From NCBI RefSeq assembly GCF_900113635.1, contig NZ_FOQA01000001.1, forward strand, positions 434,001 through 498,000: DNA of 64,000 nucleotides. Direction: 5' to 3'. The stretch comes from Tindallia magadiensis (GTDB lineage: Bacteria > Bacillota > Clostridia > Peptostreptococcales > Tindalliaceae). Shown here in pieces: positions 16,405-26,181 of this stretch. Position numbers and translations under genes: made by a program. Numbering within the stretch: position 1 is the first letter of the stretch; each line of letters begins with the position of its first letter. The notes below the pieces were generated by a model. That model made no database searches, was not told the origin of the DNA, and saw nothing but the letters and a program-made list of their open reading frames with translations.

Positions 16405-17952
16405 TCAATGTGTGGTATCAAGCATCCTTCTATCTTTATTTTTATTAACCTCGCAAGTGAAATAAAACCAACTTCCCTCTCCTTCAATACTTTCTACCCA
16501 TATTGTGCCATTCATATCTTCAATAATTTTTTTTGTTATTGATAATCCAAGACCTGTTCCGCCATATTTTTCAAAAATGATCTCATTGGCTTGAGAAAAA
16601 ACATCAAATATCTGATCTTTTTTTGTCTCTGGTATGCCTATTCCAGTATCCCTCACTAAGCATTTCAGTAAATATGTTTCATCTTTTTCCATTACCTTTT
16701 CAATTTTAACATCAATTCTTCCATTATCAGTGAATTTAACGGCATTATGAACAAGGTTTGTAAATACTTGCTTCAGCCTTAAAGAGTCTCCTACAATAAC
16801 CTCAGGCAAATCATCTGATATTTCTACCTTAAAATCCAAGCCTTTGCTTAAGATTTCAGGTATTAAAATTACTTCTATTTCTTGCATAAGATTCCTTATA
16901 TTAAACGGTTTTCCAAACATATCTTTTTTACCAGCTTCCGCCTTAGAAAAATCCAATACTTCGTTGATTAGCTGGATTAAATTGCTTCCAGATTTTTTAG
17001 CAAGTTCAATAATTTCTCGCTGTTCACCTTTCAAGTCTTCCATTTCCAATAACTGTAACATGCCCAAAATTCCATTAAGCGGTGTTCGAATTTCGTGACT
17101 CATATTTGCCAAAAACCTACTTTTTACTTCAATGGCATTTTCTGCCTTTTTTTTAGCAATTAGTAATTCTTCCTGCATTTTTTTCGTTTCTGTAATATCC
17201 CTGCTGACACCCTGTAAACCTATCGGTACTCCCTGCTCATTTCTTATAAAAGAAATATGCATTGAAACCCAAATGCATCCTTTAGTTTTATGGAACTGTT
17301 GCAATTCAAGCAACCTTGTCCTGCTATAATCTATCCCAAAGGTGTTTTCCCTCATTAATTCTTCTTCAAGTGTTTTTTTTAATATCTCTAACGACTCCGA
17401 AGGAAAAATCTTTTCAATCGGTTTGTTCATGTGTTCTTCGCTTTTTTCACCAATCAATCTATAAACAGATGGTGTTACAAAAGTTAACTTCAGTGTTAAA
17501 TCTGTTTGCCATATGACATCTGTCATGTTTTCTAAGATTTGTTGATATTTTTCTTTTTGCTTTTTAAGCATTTTTTCCGCATTGATTCGATCGGTAATAT
17601 CTATAGCCGCCGACTGATATTTGATTGCTTTACCTTTATCGTCAAAAAAACCTCTGTCACGCCATTCTTCCCACCTAATTTCACCATTTCTTTCTGTCTT
17701 TTGAATGTGAACGGATACTGGTGCTTCGGGAGTTAATAAAAGTAAGGTTTTTTTTGCTTCCTCATGAAGATTTTTAGGAAGAACCGTCAAAAAACTTTTT
17801 CCAAGCAATTCATCCTGACGCTTATTAAAGTAACAACAATATGCCCGATTCACGTAGGTCAGCGTCGTATCGGGCAAAAACTCACATATCATTACAGGAA
17901 GATCATCCATCAATACATTAAATTTCTTGTTCTGAGATGTGATTTTATTCAT
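16405..17952 (-). CDS. cytoplasmic PAS-PAS sensor histidine kinase
   Basis: A 515-residue kinase without membrane helices. Two PAS domains (about 12-125 and 137-255, each ending in the PAC-type segment DITDR / DITET) precede a HisKA domain with the phosphorylated H286 in NMSHEIRTPLNG and an HATPase domain with the N box (LVHNAVKFTDNG), G1 (DTGIGIP) and G2 (GGTGLGLSI) boxes. There is no receiver domain and no response regulator gene beside it, so it is an orphan kinase. The signal is unknown; the absence of membrane segments points to a cytoplasmic cue such as redox or a metabolite. Confidence 0.92.
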   Translation of the reverse strand: MNKITSQNKKFNVLMDDLPVMICEFLPDTTLTYVNRAYCCYFNKRQDELLGKSFLTVLPKNLHEEAKKTLLLLTPEAPVSVHIQKTERNGEIRWEEWRDRGFFDDKGKAIKYQSAAIDITDRINAEKMLKKQKEKYQQILENMTDVIWQTDLTLKLTFVTPSVYRLIGEKSEEHMNKPIEKIFPSESLEILKKTLEEELMRENTFGIDYSRTRLLELQQFHKTKGCIWVSMHISFIRNEQGVPIGLQGVSRDITETKKMQEELLIAKKKAENAIEVKSRFLANMSHEIRTPLNGILGMLQLLEMEDLKGEQREIIELAKKSGSNLIQLINEVLDFSKAEAGKKDMFGKPFNIRNLMQEIEVILIPEILSKGLDFKVEISDDLPEVIVGDSLRLKQVFTNLVHNAVKFTDNGRIDVKIEKVMEKDETYLLKCLVRDTGIGIPETKKDQIFDVFSQANEIIFEKYGGTGLGLSITKKIIEDMNGTIWVESIEGEGSWFYFTCEVNKNKDRRMLDTTH

Positions 17953-18100
17953 TTAACTCCTCCTATTTCCATTCAAAAGAGTCTTCGCTTACATTCCTAC
18001 AGTATAGTTATATTTTCATCATTATCATACAGTATATTTCATTTTTCTTCAAAAAGATACTAGTTTTCGAAGAAGTCAACAACTCCCCATTTTCTTCTAC

Positions 18101-18147
18101 CAATAGTTAAATGGCGGGTGCCAAAAGCGCCCGCCATTTAACTATTG
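18101..18147. repeat. long perfect-stem inverted repeat
   Basis: Arms of 20 bases, beginning CAATAGTTAAATGGCGGG and its complement, differ at one position and enclose a 7-base loop. There is no T-run on either side, so it is not a standard intrinsic terminator, though it lies between the 3' end of the MetS-like gene and the 5' end of the histidine kinase gene. Confidence 0.85.
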
Positions 18148-18169
18148 TAAAGATTTACTCAAAATTCAT

Positions 18170-18265
18170 TTATTCACTTTTAAATGCTTTCAGAAGAAAA
18201 AAAGCAAACCCACCAGCATAAAATCCAAAAATGATAATCATAAATGTAATAGCCGATAATGACAT
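18170..18265 (-). CDS. metS: MetS-like small subunit of NSS amino-acid transporter
   Basis: A 31-residue protein, MSLSAITFMIIIFGF at its start, consisting of one membrane helix and a short basic tail. Such tiny genes accompany methionine/alanine transporters of the neurotransmitter:sodium symporter family (MetP-MetS) and are needed for full uptake activity. It follows the large transporter gene by about 45 bases on the same strand, and has a GGAGGA site six bases before the ATG. Length, hydrophobicity and position all fit; because the peptide is so short, the family call leans on the context. Confidence 0.8.
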   Translation of the reverse strand: MSLSAITFMIIIFGFYAGGFAFFLLKAFKSE

Positions 18266-18309
18266 AAAAATCCTCCTTCTTCAATCTCAGACCTTCGAAT
18301 CTTTAGCCT

Positions 18310-19812
18310 TTACTCATTGTCCAGGTTAGTCTCACTTATTGCGCCGATTTTAATACGATCCGCCAACCAGTTATTTAACTTAATCATGATAAAAGCACCT
18401 ACTCCCCATTGAAAAGCCATTGTTCCTGGCGAAAAAACTTCAAAGGGCTTCCACCACTCACCTGGGTACCAGCTAATCGCTTGCCATGTCCACCATCCAA
18501 AAATAACCACAAAGACAAGAGGGAATATTCGAATCATATATGACCACCATTTACCTATATACATATCACTGTATTCATGATTAATGTCTTCTGTACGAAC
18601 TTTTTCTACACCGTATTTTATAACAGCAACCGATATCAAGAGTCCACTTATTAGTAGTCCAACTCCCCAAACAAAGTCCTGGTTATCAAGAAAATGAATG
18701 CTGTAAGCCGACGGTATTCCAATAACAAAGCCACTCAGGCATACAAACAAGGTTGCTTTTCCCCGACTCCATCCAGCATCTTGTAAGTTCAATACCCCTA
18801 CTTCAATCATCGATAATAGCGAAGACAAAGCAGCAAATGCCAAGGCTGCAAAAAACACAATTGCAACAAAAGTACCACCTGGCATATTGCCAAACAAGGC
18901 AGAAAGATACACAAATATTAATCCATTATTACCAGATCCCAATGCTGCTTCTGCCACTTCAACCGTTGAAGAAAGCGAGTATACCGTTGGCAGTATCGCC
19001 GTTGATGCAATTAATCCTACCAGTACATCACCAAAACCGACAATAAAACAATTTAGTGAGAGATCTTCTTTTTCTTTAGTATATACTGCATAGGTCATAA
19101 TAAGTGCCCATCCGGCACCAGTTGACCACGCTGCCTGTGTAAAAGCTTCTAACCATGTTTGCGCCTTAAAAAGGTATTCAAGGTTAGGTGTAAACAAAAA
19201 TTCAAGCCCGGCAGATGCACCAGGTAATGTAACACCTCTGATCGCCACTAAGGTTATTAGTACAAATAAGGTAGGTACCATTACTTTTGTTACTTTTTCA
19301 ATTCCAGCACTAACTCCTTTGTAGATAACGATAGCACCAAAGAACATTGACACTCCATGAAAAAAGATGGTTTGAACAGGAGAAGACAAAAAACCTTCCC
19401 AGATGCTTTGTGTCAATTCAGGAGTTATATCCGGTTGTGCAAAAGTTCCTTGCACAGAAAGCACAAGATATTTCAATGTCCATCCTGCTACAACTGAATA
19501 ATAAAACATAACACCCATAGCTACCAAGGCTAGCCAGCCACCAATCCATGTGAACTTTTTTCCCATAAAGTCTCGCATGGCTCCTACAGTCCCCAACCTT
19601 GTTTTACGAGCAATAGACATTTCTGCTAATAACAAAGGAATTGCATAAACAAACATCGCTACTGTTAACGCTAGTAAAAAGGCTCCTCCCCCATTTGCAG
19701 CTGCTACTCTAGGAAAGCGCCACATATTCCCTGTTCCAACAGCCATTCCAATTGCGGCTGCAATAAAACCAAATCTCGATTTAAACTGTGAATTGTTAGA
19801 TTTCTGCATCAA
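18310..19812 (-). CDS. metP: sodium-dependent amino-acid transporter (NSS family, MetP-like)
   Basis: A 500-residue integral membrane protein of the neurotransmitter:sodium symporter family, with about 12 hydrophobic helices. The first helix carries the unwound sodium/substrate site AIGMAVGTGNMWRFP (about 18-32), the hallmark of the family. Such transporters import an amino acid with Na+; the adjacent 31-residue MetS-like gene points to the methionine/alanine type, although substrate is not proven. The start ATG-ATG follows an AAGGGGACG site. It is downstream of clpX, which has its own terminator, so it should have its own promoter. Confidence 0.88.
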   Translation of the reverse strand: MMQKSNNSQFKSRFGFIAAAIGMAVGTGNMWRFPRVAAANGGGAFLLALTVAMFVYAIPLLLAEMSIARKTRLGTVGAMRDFMGKKFTWIGGWLALVAMGVMFYYSVVAGWTLKYLVLSVQGTFAQPDITPELTQSIWEGFLSSPVQTIFFHGVSMFFGAIVIYKGVSAGIEKVTKVMVPTLFVLITLVAIRGVTLPGASAGLEFLFTPNLEYLFKAQTWLEAFTQAAWSTGAGWALIMTYAVYTKEKEDLSLNCFIVGFGDVLVGLIASTAILPTVYSLSSTVEVAEAALGSGNNGLIFVYLSALFGNMPGGTFVAIVFFAALAFAALSSLLSMIEVGVLNLQDAGWSRGKATLFVCLSGFVIGIPSAYSIHFLDNQDFVWGVGLLISGLLISVAVIKYGVEKVRTEDINHEYSDMYIGKWWSYMIRIFPLVFVVIFGWWTWQAISWYPGEWWKPFEVFSPGTMAFQWGVGAFIMIKLNNWLADRIKIGAISETNLDNE

Positions 19813-19871
19813 ACGTCCCCTTTTATTATTTTTCTATATTCTTTTTTACATAAACACGATTTTACCATAAA

Positions 19872-19897
19872 AAAACCTCCCGATCAAATCAGGAGGC
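19872..19897 (-). terminator. terminator after clpX
   Basis: On the minus strand CCTCC and GGGAGG pair around a loop that contains the clpX stop codon, followed by TTTTTTT. The stem thus overlaps the end of the coding sequence. Confidence 0.85.
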
Positions 19898-21178
19898 TGT
19901 TTCTTCTTTTTCACTTTCATCATTTTCATCATTTTTCTTTTTAGCATCAGCCTTTTTATAAATCACAGTTGGCTGCCTATTATTCAAAATTGTCTCTTTC
20001 GTAATCATTACTTTGTCTACATCTTCCCGCGATGGAATATCATACATAATATCCATCATAAGCGTTTCCATAATACCTCTTAACCCACGAGCACCAGTCT
20101 TGGTTTCTTTAGCTTTTTGAGCAATCAAATCAAATACACCTTTTTCAAAGTCAAGAATAACATCATCCATCTCAAAAAGTTTTTGATATTGCTTAACCAG
20201 TGCATTTTTAGGTTCAGTAAGTATCCTGATAAAAGCTTCTTCATCTAGCAGGTCTAACGTCGCTACAACAGGCAACCTACCCACCAACTCCGGGATCAGA
20301 CCGTATTTTAGCAAGTCTTCAGGCTGAATCATCTTCAGCAGCGCTCCAATGTCGAGGTCTTGCTTGCTTTGAATATCGGCACCAAAGCCCATCGATTTTT
20401 TTCCTACTCGTTTCTGGACAATGCTTTCAATGCCGTCAAAGGCACCACCGCAAACAAAAAGAATATTACTGGTGTTTATTTGAATAAATTCTTGGTGCGG
20501 GTGTTTTCTTCCTCCTTGAGGAGGAACAGAAGCAACAGTCCCTTCCAAAATTTTCAGTAGAGCTTGTTGTACGCCTTCACCACTAACATCACGTGTAATC
20601 GATGGATTTTCGGATTTGCGAGCTATTTTATCCATTTCATCAATGTAAATAATACCCTTTTCAGCCTTTTCGATATCATAGTCCGCCGCTTGGATAATTT
20701 TCAGTAAAATATTTTCAACATCCTCACCTACATACCCAGCTTCTGTCAGCGACGTTGCATCCGCAATGGCAAAAGGAACATTAAGAAGCTTAGCCATTGT
20801 TTGCGCAAGCAATGTTTTCCCTGAACCTGTCGGGCCTAACAACAGGATATTGCTTTTTTGTAAGTCCACATCATCTGATTGTTGCTCCGCGTTAATCCTT
20901 TTGTAATGATTATACACAGCAACAGCCAGTGTTTTTTTTGCATGATCCTGTCCAATAACATATTGGTCAAGAATATCTTTTATCTCTTGAGGTTTCGGTA
21001 GCTCCAAAAGATCTATCTCTAAGTTTTCGTCCAATTCCTCTTGGATAATTTCCTGGCACAACTCAATACACTCATCACAAATATAAACATTAGGACCAGC
21101 AATTAATCGTCGTACTTGATCCTGTGATTTTCCACAAAAAGAGCATTTAAGTTGCTTTTTTTCTTCATAGCGTGCCAT
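19889..21178 (-). CDS. clpX: ATP-dependent Clp protease ATP-binding subunit ClpX
   Basis: ClpX is the hexameric AAA+ unfoldase that feeds substrates to ClpP. The N-terminal zinc-binding domain has C12, C15, C34 and C37. Walker A GPTGSGKT is at 115-122, Walker [10 protein letters not shown] near 180, and the IGF-type ClpP-docking loop region (KSMGFGADI) around residue 266. The length (429) is typical. The C-terminal tail is rich in Lys and Glu. It starts 17 bases after the clpP stop and ends the tig-clpP-clpX operon; the last stop codon lies within the terminator stem. Confidence 0.98.
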   Translation of the reverse strand: MARYEEKKQLKCSFCGKSQDQVRRLIAGPNVYICDECIELCQEIIQEELDENLEIDLLELPKPQEIKDILDQYVIGQDHAKKTLAVAVYNHYKRINAEQQSDDVDLQKSNILLLGPTGSGKTLLAQTMAKLLNVPFAIADATSLTEAGYVGEDVENILLKIIQAADYDIEKAEKGIIYIDEMDKIARKSENPSITRDVSGEGVQQALLKILEGTVASVPPQGGRKHPHQEFIQINTSNILFVCGGAFDGIESIVQKRVGKKSMGFGADIQSKQDLDIGALLKMIQPEDLLKYGLIPELVGRLPVVATLDLLDEEAFIRILTEPKNALVKQYQKLFEMDDVILDFEKGVFDLIAQKAKETKTGARGLRGIMETLMMDIMYDIPSREDVDKVMITKETILNNRQPTVIYKKADAKKKNDENDESEKEETAS

Positions 21179-21195
21179 TATTACACCTCTTTTTC

Positions 21196-21780
21196 TTATT
21201 TCCTGGACGCAATGACTTCGTCAATTAATCCATATTCTTTTGATTCTATTGCCGACATAAAAAAGTCTCTGTCCGTGTCTTTCTGAATTTTTTCTAAAGG
21301 CTGACCTGTTCTCTCAGAAAGAATTTTATTCATTGTTTCTCGTGTTTTTAAGATTCTCTCTGTGTGAATTCGAATATCTTCAGCTTGACCTCTAGTTCCA
21401 CCCAGTGGTTGATGTATCATCACTTCTGCATTAGGAAGTGCGTATCGCTTCCCTTTCGCACCAGCACCCAGCAAAAAAGCACCCATGCTTGCTGCCATCC
21501 CAATACATATCGTTGACACATCCGGTTTAACATAATTCATTGTATCATATATAGCCATCCCTGATGTAATGGAACCACCAGGACTGTTAATATATAACTG
21601 AATATCTTTATCTGGATCATCTGCTTCTAAAAAAATCAGCTGAGCAACTATCAACCCCGCATTTACATCATTAATTTCTTGATTCAGCAGTATAATGCGG
21701 TCTTTTAATAGTCTTGAATATATATCGTAGGATCTTTCACCTCGATTTGTCTGTTCTACTACAATTGGCACTAGTGACAT
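21196..21780 (-). CDS. clpP: ATP-dependent Clp protease proteolytic subunit
   Basis: ClpP forms the tetradecameric serine-protease chamber used by ClpX. In 194 residues it shows the nucleophile S98 in [10 protein letters not shown]123 in MIHQPLGG and an aspartate near 172 in [20 protein letters not shown] at 69-81 is diagnostic. I chose ATG at 21778-21780 (TTAGGAGGTTTCTG upstream); the open frame extends 17 codons further into the end of tig without a ribosome-binding site. The gene lies between tig and clpX, the standard arrangement for this trio in Firmicutes. Confidence 0.98.
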   Translation of the reverse strand: MSLVPIVVEQTNRGERSYDIYSRLLKDRIILLNQEINDVNAGLIVAQLIFLEADDPDKDIQLYINSPGGSITSGMAIYDTMNYVKPDVSTICIGMAASMGAFLLGAGAKGKRYALPNAEVMIHQPLGGTRGQAEDIRIHTERILKTRETMNKILSERTGQPLEKIQKDTDRDFFMSAIESKEYGLIDEVIASRK

Positions 21781-21802
21781 CAGAAACCTCCTAAGGCAAT
21801 TT

Positions 21803-23137
21803 TTACTCTGCTTGTTTTTCTTCTGCTGCATCCTCGGTGTTTTCTACTACTTCTTTTATAGCAGCATTTTCTGTTAAGAAATCAATCGTCTTTCTAAGCA
21901 CTACGTTATCTGCAAAAACTTTATTTCCATGCTGAGCAACTTTTTGCTTGAAATCCGATACATCTTGATTATATTGTTCTGCAATTTTTGCTATTTCTGC
22001 TTCAACTTCTTCATCAGACGCTTCTATTTTCTCTATTTCAGTAATTTTATCCAAAACTAACTGGTCTTTAACTGTTTTTTCAGCATCCGGTCTCATTTTT
22101 TCTTTAAGATCTTCTTCACTGGAACCCGTCATTTGGTAATACATGTCTAAACCAATTCCTTGGGACATCATTTGTTGATTAAAATCTTGCAACATCTGAT
22201 TAACCTGTCTTTCAATAACTGCTTTAGGAATATCTACAGAAACTTTTTCTGTCACTTTTTCTATAACCGACGCACGAAGTTCTTGCTCCGTTCTTTGTTC
22301 CGACTGTTCTTCTAGTTTTTTTCGTATATCTGCTTTCAATTCTTCTAACGTATCAAATTCTGATACATCTTTAGCAAACTCATCATCTATCTCTGGAAAT
22401 TCTTTTTCTTTCACTTCATGAATCTTAATCTTAAAGTCAGCTTCTTTGCCGGCTAAATTTTCCGCCTGGTAATCTTCTGGAAAAGTAACCTGAATAGTGC
22501 TTTCTTCACCCGGTTTCAGACCAACCATTTTTTCTTCAAACCCAGGAATAAATTGCCCAGATCCTATTTCTAATGTATGCTTTTCTGCTTTTCCACCTTC
22601 AAAAACTTCACCATCAATTGACCCTTCAAAATCAAATGTTACAGTATCATTCTCCTGTACAGGTCTATCTTCTATGGCAATCATTCGCACATTTTTTTCT
22701 TGCATTTGTTTTAGTTCTTTCTCAACCGCTTCTTCTTTCACCGGATAAATCTTTTTCTCTACTTCAACACCTTTATAACCTTCTACTAAAACATCAGGCA
22801 TAATCTCAATATCCGCAAGAAAAATCACATCTTCTCCTTTTTCCAGCTTCTCTATATCTACTTCTGGTTGATCTACCGGATCAAGGTTATGTTCTTCCAA
22901 TGCCTTTTCATAGGCTTCAGGAAAAGAAACATTTATTGCTTCTTCATAAAAAACTTCGACTCCATAATTCATTTCAACGATTTTTCGTGGAGCCTTCCCT
23001 TTTCGAAATCCTGGAATATTGAATTTAGACTTCATTTTGCTATAGGCTTTATTGATTGCTTTTTCAAACTCCTCCGGACTAACTACAATTTTAAGGGATA
23101 TACAATTACCTTCTCTTTTAACAATTTCTGAACTCAT
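21803..23137 (-). CDS. tig: trigger factor (ribosome-associated chaperone/prolyl isomerase)
   Basis: Trigger factor binds the ribosome exit tunnel and shields nascent chains. The N-terminal ribosome-binding domain includes the signature GFRKGKAPR near residues 44-52; the FKBP-type isomerase domain follows (about 160-245, with [13 protein letters not shown]), then the helical C-terminal chaperone domain with an acidic tail. The length is 444 residues. I chose the ATG at 23135-23137 (GAGGAGG six bases upstream); an in-frame TTG five codons earlier would place the ribosome-binding site inside the coding region. It is first in the tig-clpP-clpX operon. Confidence 0.97.
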   Translation of the reverse strand: MSSEIVKREGNCISLKIVVSPEEFEKAINKAYSKMKSKFNIPGFRKGKAPRKIVEMNYGVEVFYEEAINVSFPEAYEKALEEHNLDPVDQPEVDIEKLEKGEDVIFLADIEIMPDVLVEGYKGVEVEKKIYPVKEEAVEKELKQMQEKNVRMIAIEDRPVQENDTVTFDFEGSIDGEVFEGGKAEKHTLEIGSGQFIPGFEEKMVGLKPGEESTIQVTFPEDYQAENLAGKEADFKIKIHEVKEKEFPEIDDEFAKDVSEFDTLEELKADIRKKLEEQSEQRTEQELRASVIEKVTEKVSVDIPKAVIERQVNQMLQDFNQQMMSQGIGLDMYYQMTGSSEEDLKEKMRPDAEKTVKDQLVLDKITEIEKIEASDEEVEAEIAKIAEQYNQDVSDFKQKVAQHGNKVFADNVVLRKTIDFLTENAAIKEVVENTEDAAEEKQAE

Positions 23138-23198
23138 GCGTGTCCTCCTCAATCTATACGATTTGATTTATTTTCAGGCCATTGCCTCAATCTATTAA

Positions 23199-23232
23199 AA
23201 AACAACAGGCTCCAACAGGTTCCTGCTGCTGA
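23199..23232 (-). terminator. terminator-like hairpin in the tig leader
   Basis: Between the tig promoter and the tig start the minus strand has CAGCAGG...CCTGTTG followed by TTTTTTA, a hairpin with a G-U pair and a T-run. It could attenuate transcription of the operon; the two segments CCTGTTG and GGAACCTG also allow an alternative fold. Confidence 0.5.
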
Positions 23233-23240
23233 CTAACCTT

Positions 23241-23269
23241 AGTCTACCGAATTTTACGCTTAATGTCAA
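23241..23269 (-). promoter_or_regulatory. promoter of tig-clpP-clpX
   Basis: TTGACA (23264-23269), 17-base spacer, TAGACT (23241-23246) on the minus strand, about 100 bases upstream of tig. It is divergent from the opu promoter. Confidence 0.75.
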
Positions 23270-23310
23270 TAATAGCTTGCGAATTACCTGTTCCTTTCGT
23301 TGCAATCTAT

Positions 23311-23340
23311 TTGACAGTATATAAGCATTCGCTATATAAT
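23311..23340 (+). promoter_or_regulatory. promoter of the osmoprotectant ABC operon
   Basis: TTGACA (23311-23316) and TATAAT (23335-23340) are both perfect, separated by 18 bases, 36 bases before the first gene. One of the best promoters in the window. Confidence 0.85.
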
Positions 23341-23376
23341 TTATTATTAACAAATCTACAGAAAGGAGGTTCGTGG

Positions 23377-24534
23377 ATGATTGAATTTAAAAAGTTATCA
23401 AAGTCTTATGATGGTAAAACCAATATCGTTGATTGTCTCGATATGACTATTAATGATGGAGAGTTAGTGGTTCTAATTGGAGAAAGCGGTTGCGGAAAAA
23501 CAACCACTATGAAAATGATCAATCGGCTTATTGAACCGTCCGGCGGAGAAATATTGATTGATGGAAAAAACATTTTAGAAATGAATCCTATCCAACTACG
23601 ACGCAATATAGGATATGTTATTCAAAAAGTTGGACTTATGCCACATATGAGTGTCGGAGATAATATCGAACTGGTTGCTTATCTTAAAAACTGGGATAAG
23701 GAAAAAAGAAGAGCACGCTCAAGAGAACTTCTAAAGCTTGTTAACCTTGAGCCTGATCAGTACATCGATCGCTATCCCAACGAACTGAGCGGTGGACAAC
23801 AACAGCGTGTTGGAGTCGCTAGAGCCTTGGCTGTTAATCCAGACATCATCCTGATGGATGAACCTTTTAGTGCCGTCGATCCTATAACCCGTGAAACACT
23901 CCAAGAAGAACTCATAAAACTGCAAAGCGAAGTTAGAAAAACGATTGTATTTGTTACGCACGATATGGATGAAGCTCTCAAGCTAGGTGATAAAATCGCC
24001 GTCATGCAAGGCGGGAAAATAATTCAATATGATTCACCAGAAAAAATCCTTAAAGAACCCGTCAATGATTATGTTGAATATTTTGTTGGAAAAGACAAGC
24101 TATGGAAATCGCCAGAAATGCTTTATGCCAGAGATATCATGCAAAAAAGACCCGCTGTTGTGTTGGAGCACAGAACTCCTGCCTATGCGCTTGAAGTAAT
24201 GAGAAAAAGAGATACAGACTTTTTAGTAGTTGTAGATGCTCCATATGATCAACCTCAAAGAATGCTAGGCGTTGTCACACCAAAAGAACTAAAAGGTAAG
24301 GGAATGGTTGAAAATAATCGAATGATCGATATTATGCGAGAAGATTACCCAACCGTAACAGAGCGAACTGGTATGGTAAAAGTTCTAAATATCATGAAAC
24401 AGGAGAAATTACACTATATCCCCGTGATTGAAGAGGAAAAAAATCTCCTGGCAGGTCTCATTACCCACGGTAGTATTGTAAATATTATTACAGATGCCTT
24501 AGTGGATTCTGAAGTTGAAAAGGAGGCGTTGTAA
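23377..24534 (+). CDS. osmoprotectant/betaine ABC transporter ATP-binding protein with CBS domains
   Basis: A 385-residue ABC ATPase of the OpuA/OpuC (ProV) type. Walker A GESGCGKT is at 35-42, the signature LSGGQQQR at 137-144, and Walker B IILMDEPF at 157-164. The C-terminal 120 residues form a pair of CBS domains, which in OpuA-like systems sense ionic strength or cyclic-di-AMP. I chose ATG at 23377 with GAAAGGAGG upstream; a longer frame starts before the promoter. The permease gene starts with TTG immediately after the stop codon, so the genes are coupled. Substrate is probably a quaternary amine such as glycine betaine, choline or carnitine, but is not proven. Confidence 0.9.
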   Translation: MIEFKKLSKSYDGKTNIVDCLDMTINDGELVVLIGESGCGKTTTMKMINRLIEPSGGEILIDGKNILEMNPIQLRRNIGYVIQKVGLMPHMSVGDNIELVAYLKNWDKEKRRARSRELLKLVNLEPDQYIDRYPNELSGGQQQRVGVARALAVNPDIILMDEPFSAVDPITRETLQEELIKLQSEVRKTIVFVTHDMDEALKLGDKIAVMQGGKIIQYDSPEKILKEPVNDYVEYFVGKDKLWKSPEMLYARDIMQKRPAVVLEHRTPAYALEVMRKRDTDFLVVVDAPYDQPQRMLGVVTPKELKGKGMVENNRMIDIMREDYPTVTERTGMVKVLNIMKQEKLHYIPVIEEEKNLLAGLITHGSIVNIITDALVDSEVEKEAL

Positions 24535-25179
24535 TTGGAACAACCAAGTTTTTTTGAATTTTTTATGAACAGATTCCCCGATGTTATCAGCCAGACCATA
24601 ACGCACTTAAAAATCACAGGCTTAGCTGTCTTTTTAGCTGTTCTAATTGGAGTACCAGTGGGTATATTTATTACACGAAATAGAATGCTCGCCCGGAATG
24701 TTTTAGGTTTCGCTAATATCATGCAAACACTCCCTAGTTTAGCTTTATTCGGTTTAATGATCCCCATAATGGGTATTGGCTTTAACCTAGCTGTGTTTGT
24801 ATTATTTCTTTATGCACTGTTACCGATCATTAAAAATGCTTATACAGGTATTGTGGGCGTTGATGACTCTTTAATTGAATCAGGTAGAGGGATGGGAATG
24901 ACGAACACTCAGCTTCTATGGATGGTTCAGATTCCATTAGCTCTACCTGTCATTATGGCCGGTATCAGAATTGCCACCGTCATTAACATCGGCACAGCAA
25001 CGATAGCCGCTCTTATTGGCGCAGGAGGACTTGGCAGCTTTATTTTCCGCGGGATATCGATGGGTAATAACAACCTGATCTTGACAGGAGCAATTCCAGC
25101 AGCTATACTCGCATTGGTGGTAGACTGGATTCTTGGGTTAGTTGAACATCGAATTACACCTAAAGGGGTCCGGAAATAA
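24535..25179 (+). CDS. osmoprotectant ABC transporter permease
   Basis: A 214-residue integral membrane protein with about six helices and the ABC permease EAA-type loop (IESGRGMGMTNTQLLWMVQIPLALP, shown here only as positions about 118-141), the coupling site to the ATPase. It begins with TTG directly after the TAA of the ATPase gene; a GGAGGC site lies inside the end of that gene. Size and motif match OpuCB/OpuCD-type permeases. Only this one permease gene is present, whereas OpuC-type operons usually have two, so the channel is probably a homodimer. Confidence 0.88.
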   Translation: MEQPSFFEFFMNRFPDVISQTITHLKITGLAVFLAVLIGVPVGIFITRNRMLARNVLGFANIMQTLPSLALFGLMIPIMGIGFNLAVFVLFLYALLPIIKNAYTGIVGVDDSLIESGRGMGMTNTQLLWMVQIPLALPVIMAGIRIATVINIGTATIAALIGAGGLGSFIFRGISMGNNNLILTGAIPAAILALVVDWILGLVEHRITPKGVRK

Positions 25180-25214
25180 ATTGAAGAACACTATTTTAAT
25201 AAGGGGGATTCACA

Positions 25215-26177
25215 ATGATTTTTCAAAGAAACAATAGGCTTATGGTAATGCTGGCAATTTTGCTAATATTCAGTTTTATCGTTGTTGGTTGCGGCGCCGA
25301 CACAGTGGAAGATGTACCGATAGATGCACCAGAAAATGATGTCGCCACATCCGAAGACGAAGGTCCTGAAGGTGGAGAAGTTACGATAGGAACCAAAAAC
25401 TTCACAGAATCAATCTTGTTAGCTAATATTTTCTCTGTGCTAATCGAAGAAAATACAAATATGACAGCTAATGTTCAGGAACTTGGCGGTACGATGGTCG
25501 CTTTCGAAGCGCTTCGAAATAATGATATCCAGCTTTATCCCGAATATACAGGAACAGGATACATTAACATGCTCGAAAAGACAGAAATATTAACGGCTGA
25601 AGAAACCTACGAGATTGTCCAAAGTGAATTTCAAGAAAGGTGGAGCTTAGAATGGATGCAACCTCTTGGCTTTAACAACACGTATACTCTTGCTCTTCGC
25701 CAAACGATGATTGATGATTTGGATTTAAATACTTTTAGTGATTTATTAGAGCATGATCAAGACTTGACCTTTGGCGGAACCACTGAATTTGTAGAGAGAC
25801 AGGACGGTTTGCCAGGATTGGTTGACGCATATAATTTCGAATTTGGTAATGTGGTAGATTTGGATCCAGGCTTAATGTATACCGCCGTCCAAAGTGAAGA
25901 TGTAGATATCATCAGTGCCTTTGCAACGGATGGACGTATTCCTGCCTACAACCTAGGAATACTAGAAGATGACCTTAGCTTTTTTCCTCCATATTTTGCA
26001 GCTCCTTTGATTCGAAGCGACGTACTTGAACAATATCCTCAACTTGAAATTTTAAACACTTTACACAATATGATTGATGACGAAACAATGGCTGAATTAA
26101 ACTTCAGAGTTGATGAGATGGGCGAAACAGAAGAAGCAGTCGCAAGAGATTTCCTTTCTTCCGCAGGCTTAATTTAA
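25215..26177 (+). CDS. osmoprotectant ABC transporter substrate-binding lipoprotein
   Basis: A 320-residue extracytoplasmic binding protein of the OpuAC/OpuCC family. The signal peptide ends in a lipobox, with the lipidated cysteine C26 in VVGCGAD. An acidic linker (about 30-57) follows and then the two-lobed binding domain starting at TIGTKNFTES, the family signature, with YPEYTGTGY near residue 110. It follows the permease by 35 bases with a GGGGG ribosome-binding site. A strong terminator ends the operon. It should capture the compatible solute outside the membrane for the two preceding proteins. Confidence 0.9.
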   Translation: MIFQRNNRLMVMLAILLIFSFIVVGCGADTVEDVPIDAPENDVATSEDEGPEGGEVTIGTKNFTESILLANIFSVLIEENTNMTANVQELGGTMVAFEALRNNDIQLYPEYTGTGYINMLEKTEILTAEETYEIVQSEFQERWSLEWMQPLGFNNTYTLALRQTMIDDLDLNTFSDLLEHDQDLTFGGTTEFVERQDGLPGLVDAYNFEFGNVVDLDPGLMYTAVQSEDVDIISAFATDGRIPAYNLGILEDDLSFFPPYFAAPLIRSDVLEQYPQLEILNTLHNMIDDETMAELNFRVDEMGETEEAVARDFLSSAGLI

Positions 26178-26181
26178 ACCA

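Noticed and set aside
23263-23376. Longer N-terminus for the osmoprotectant ATPase
   Set aside because: The extension contains the promoter and the ribosome-binding site of the gene itself.
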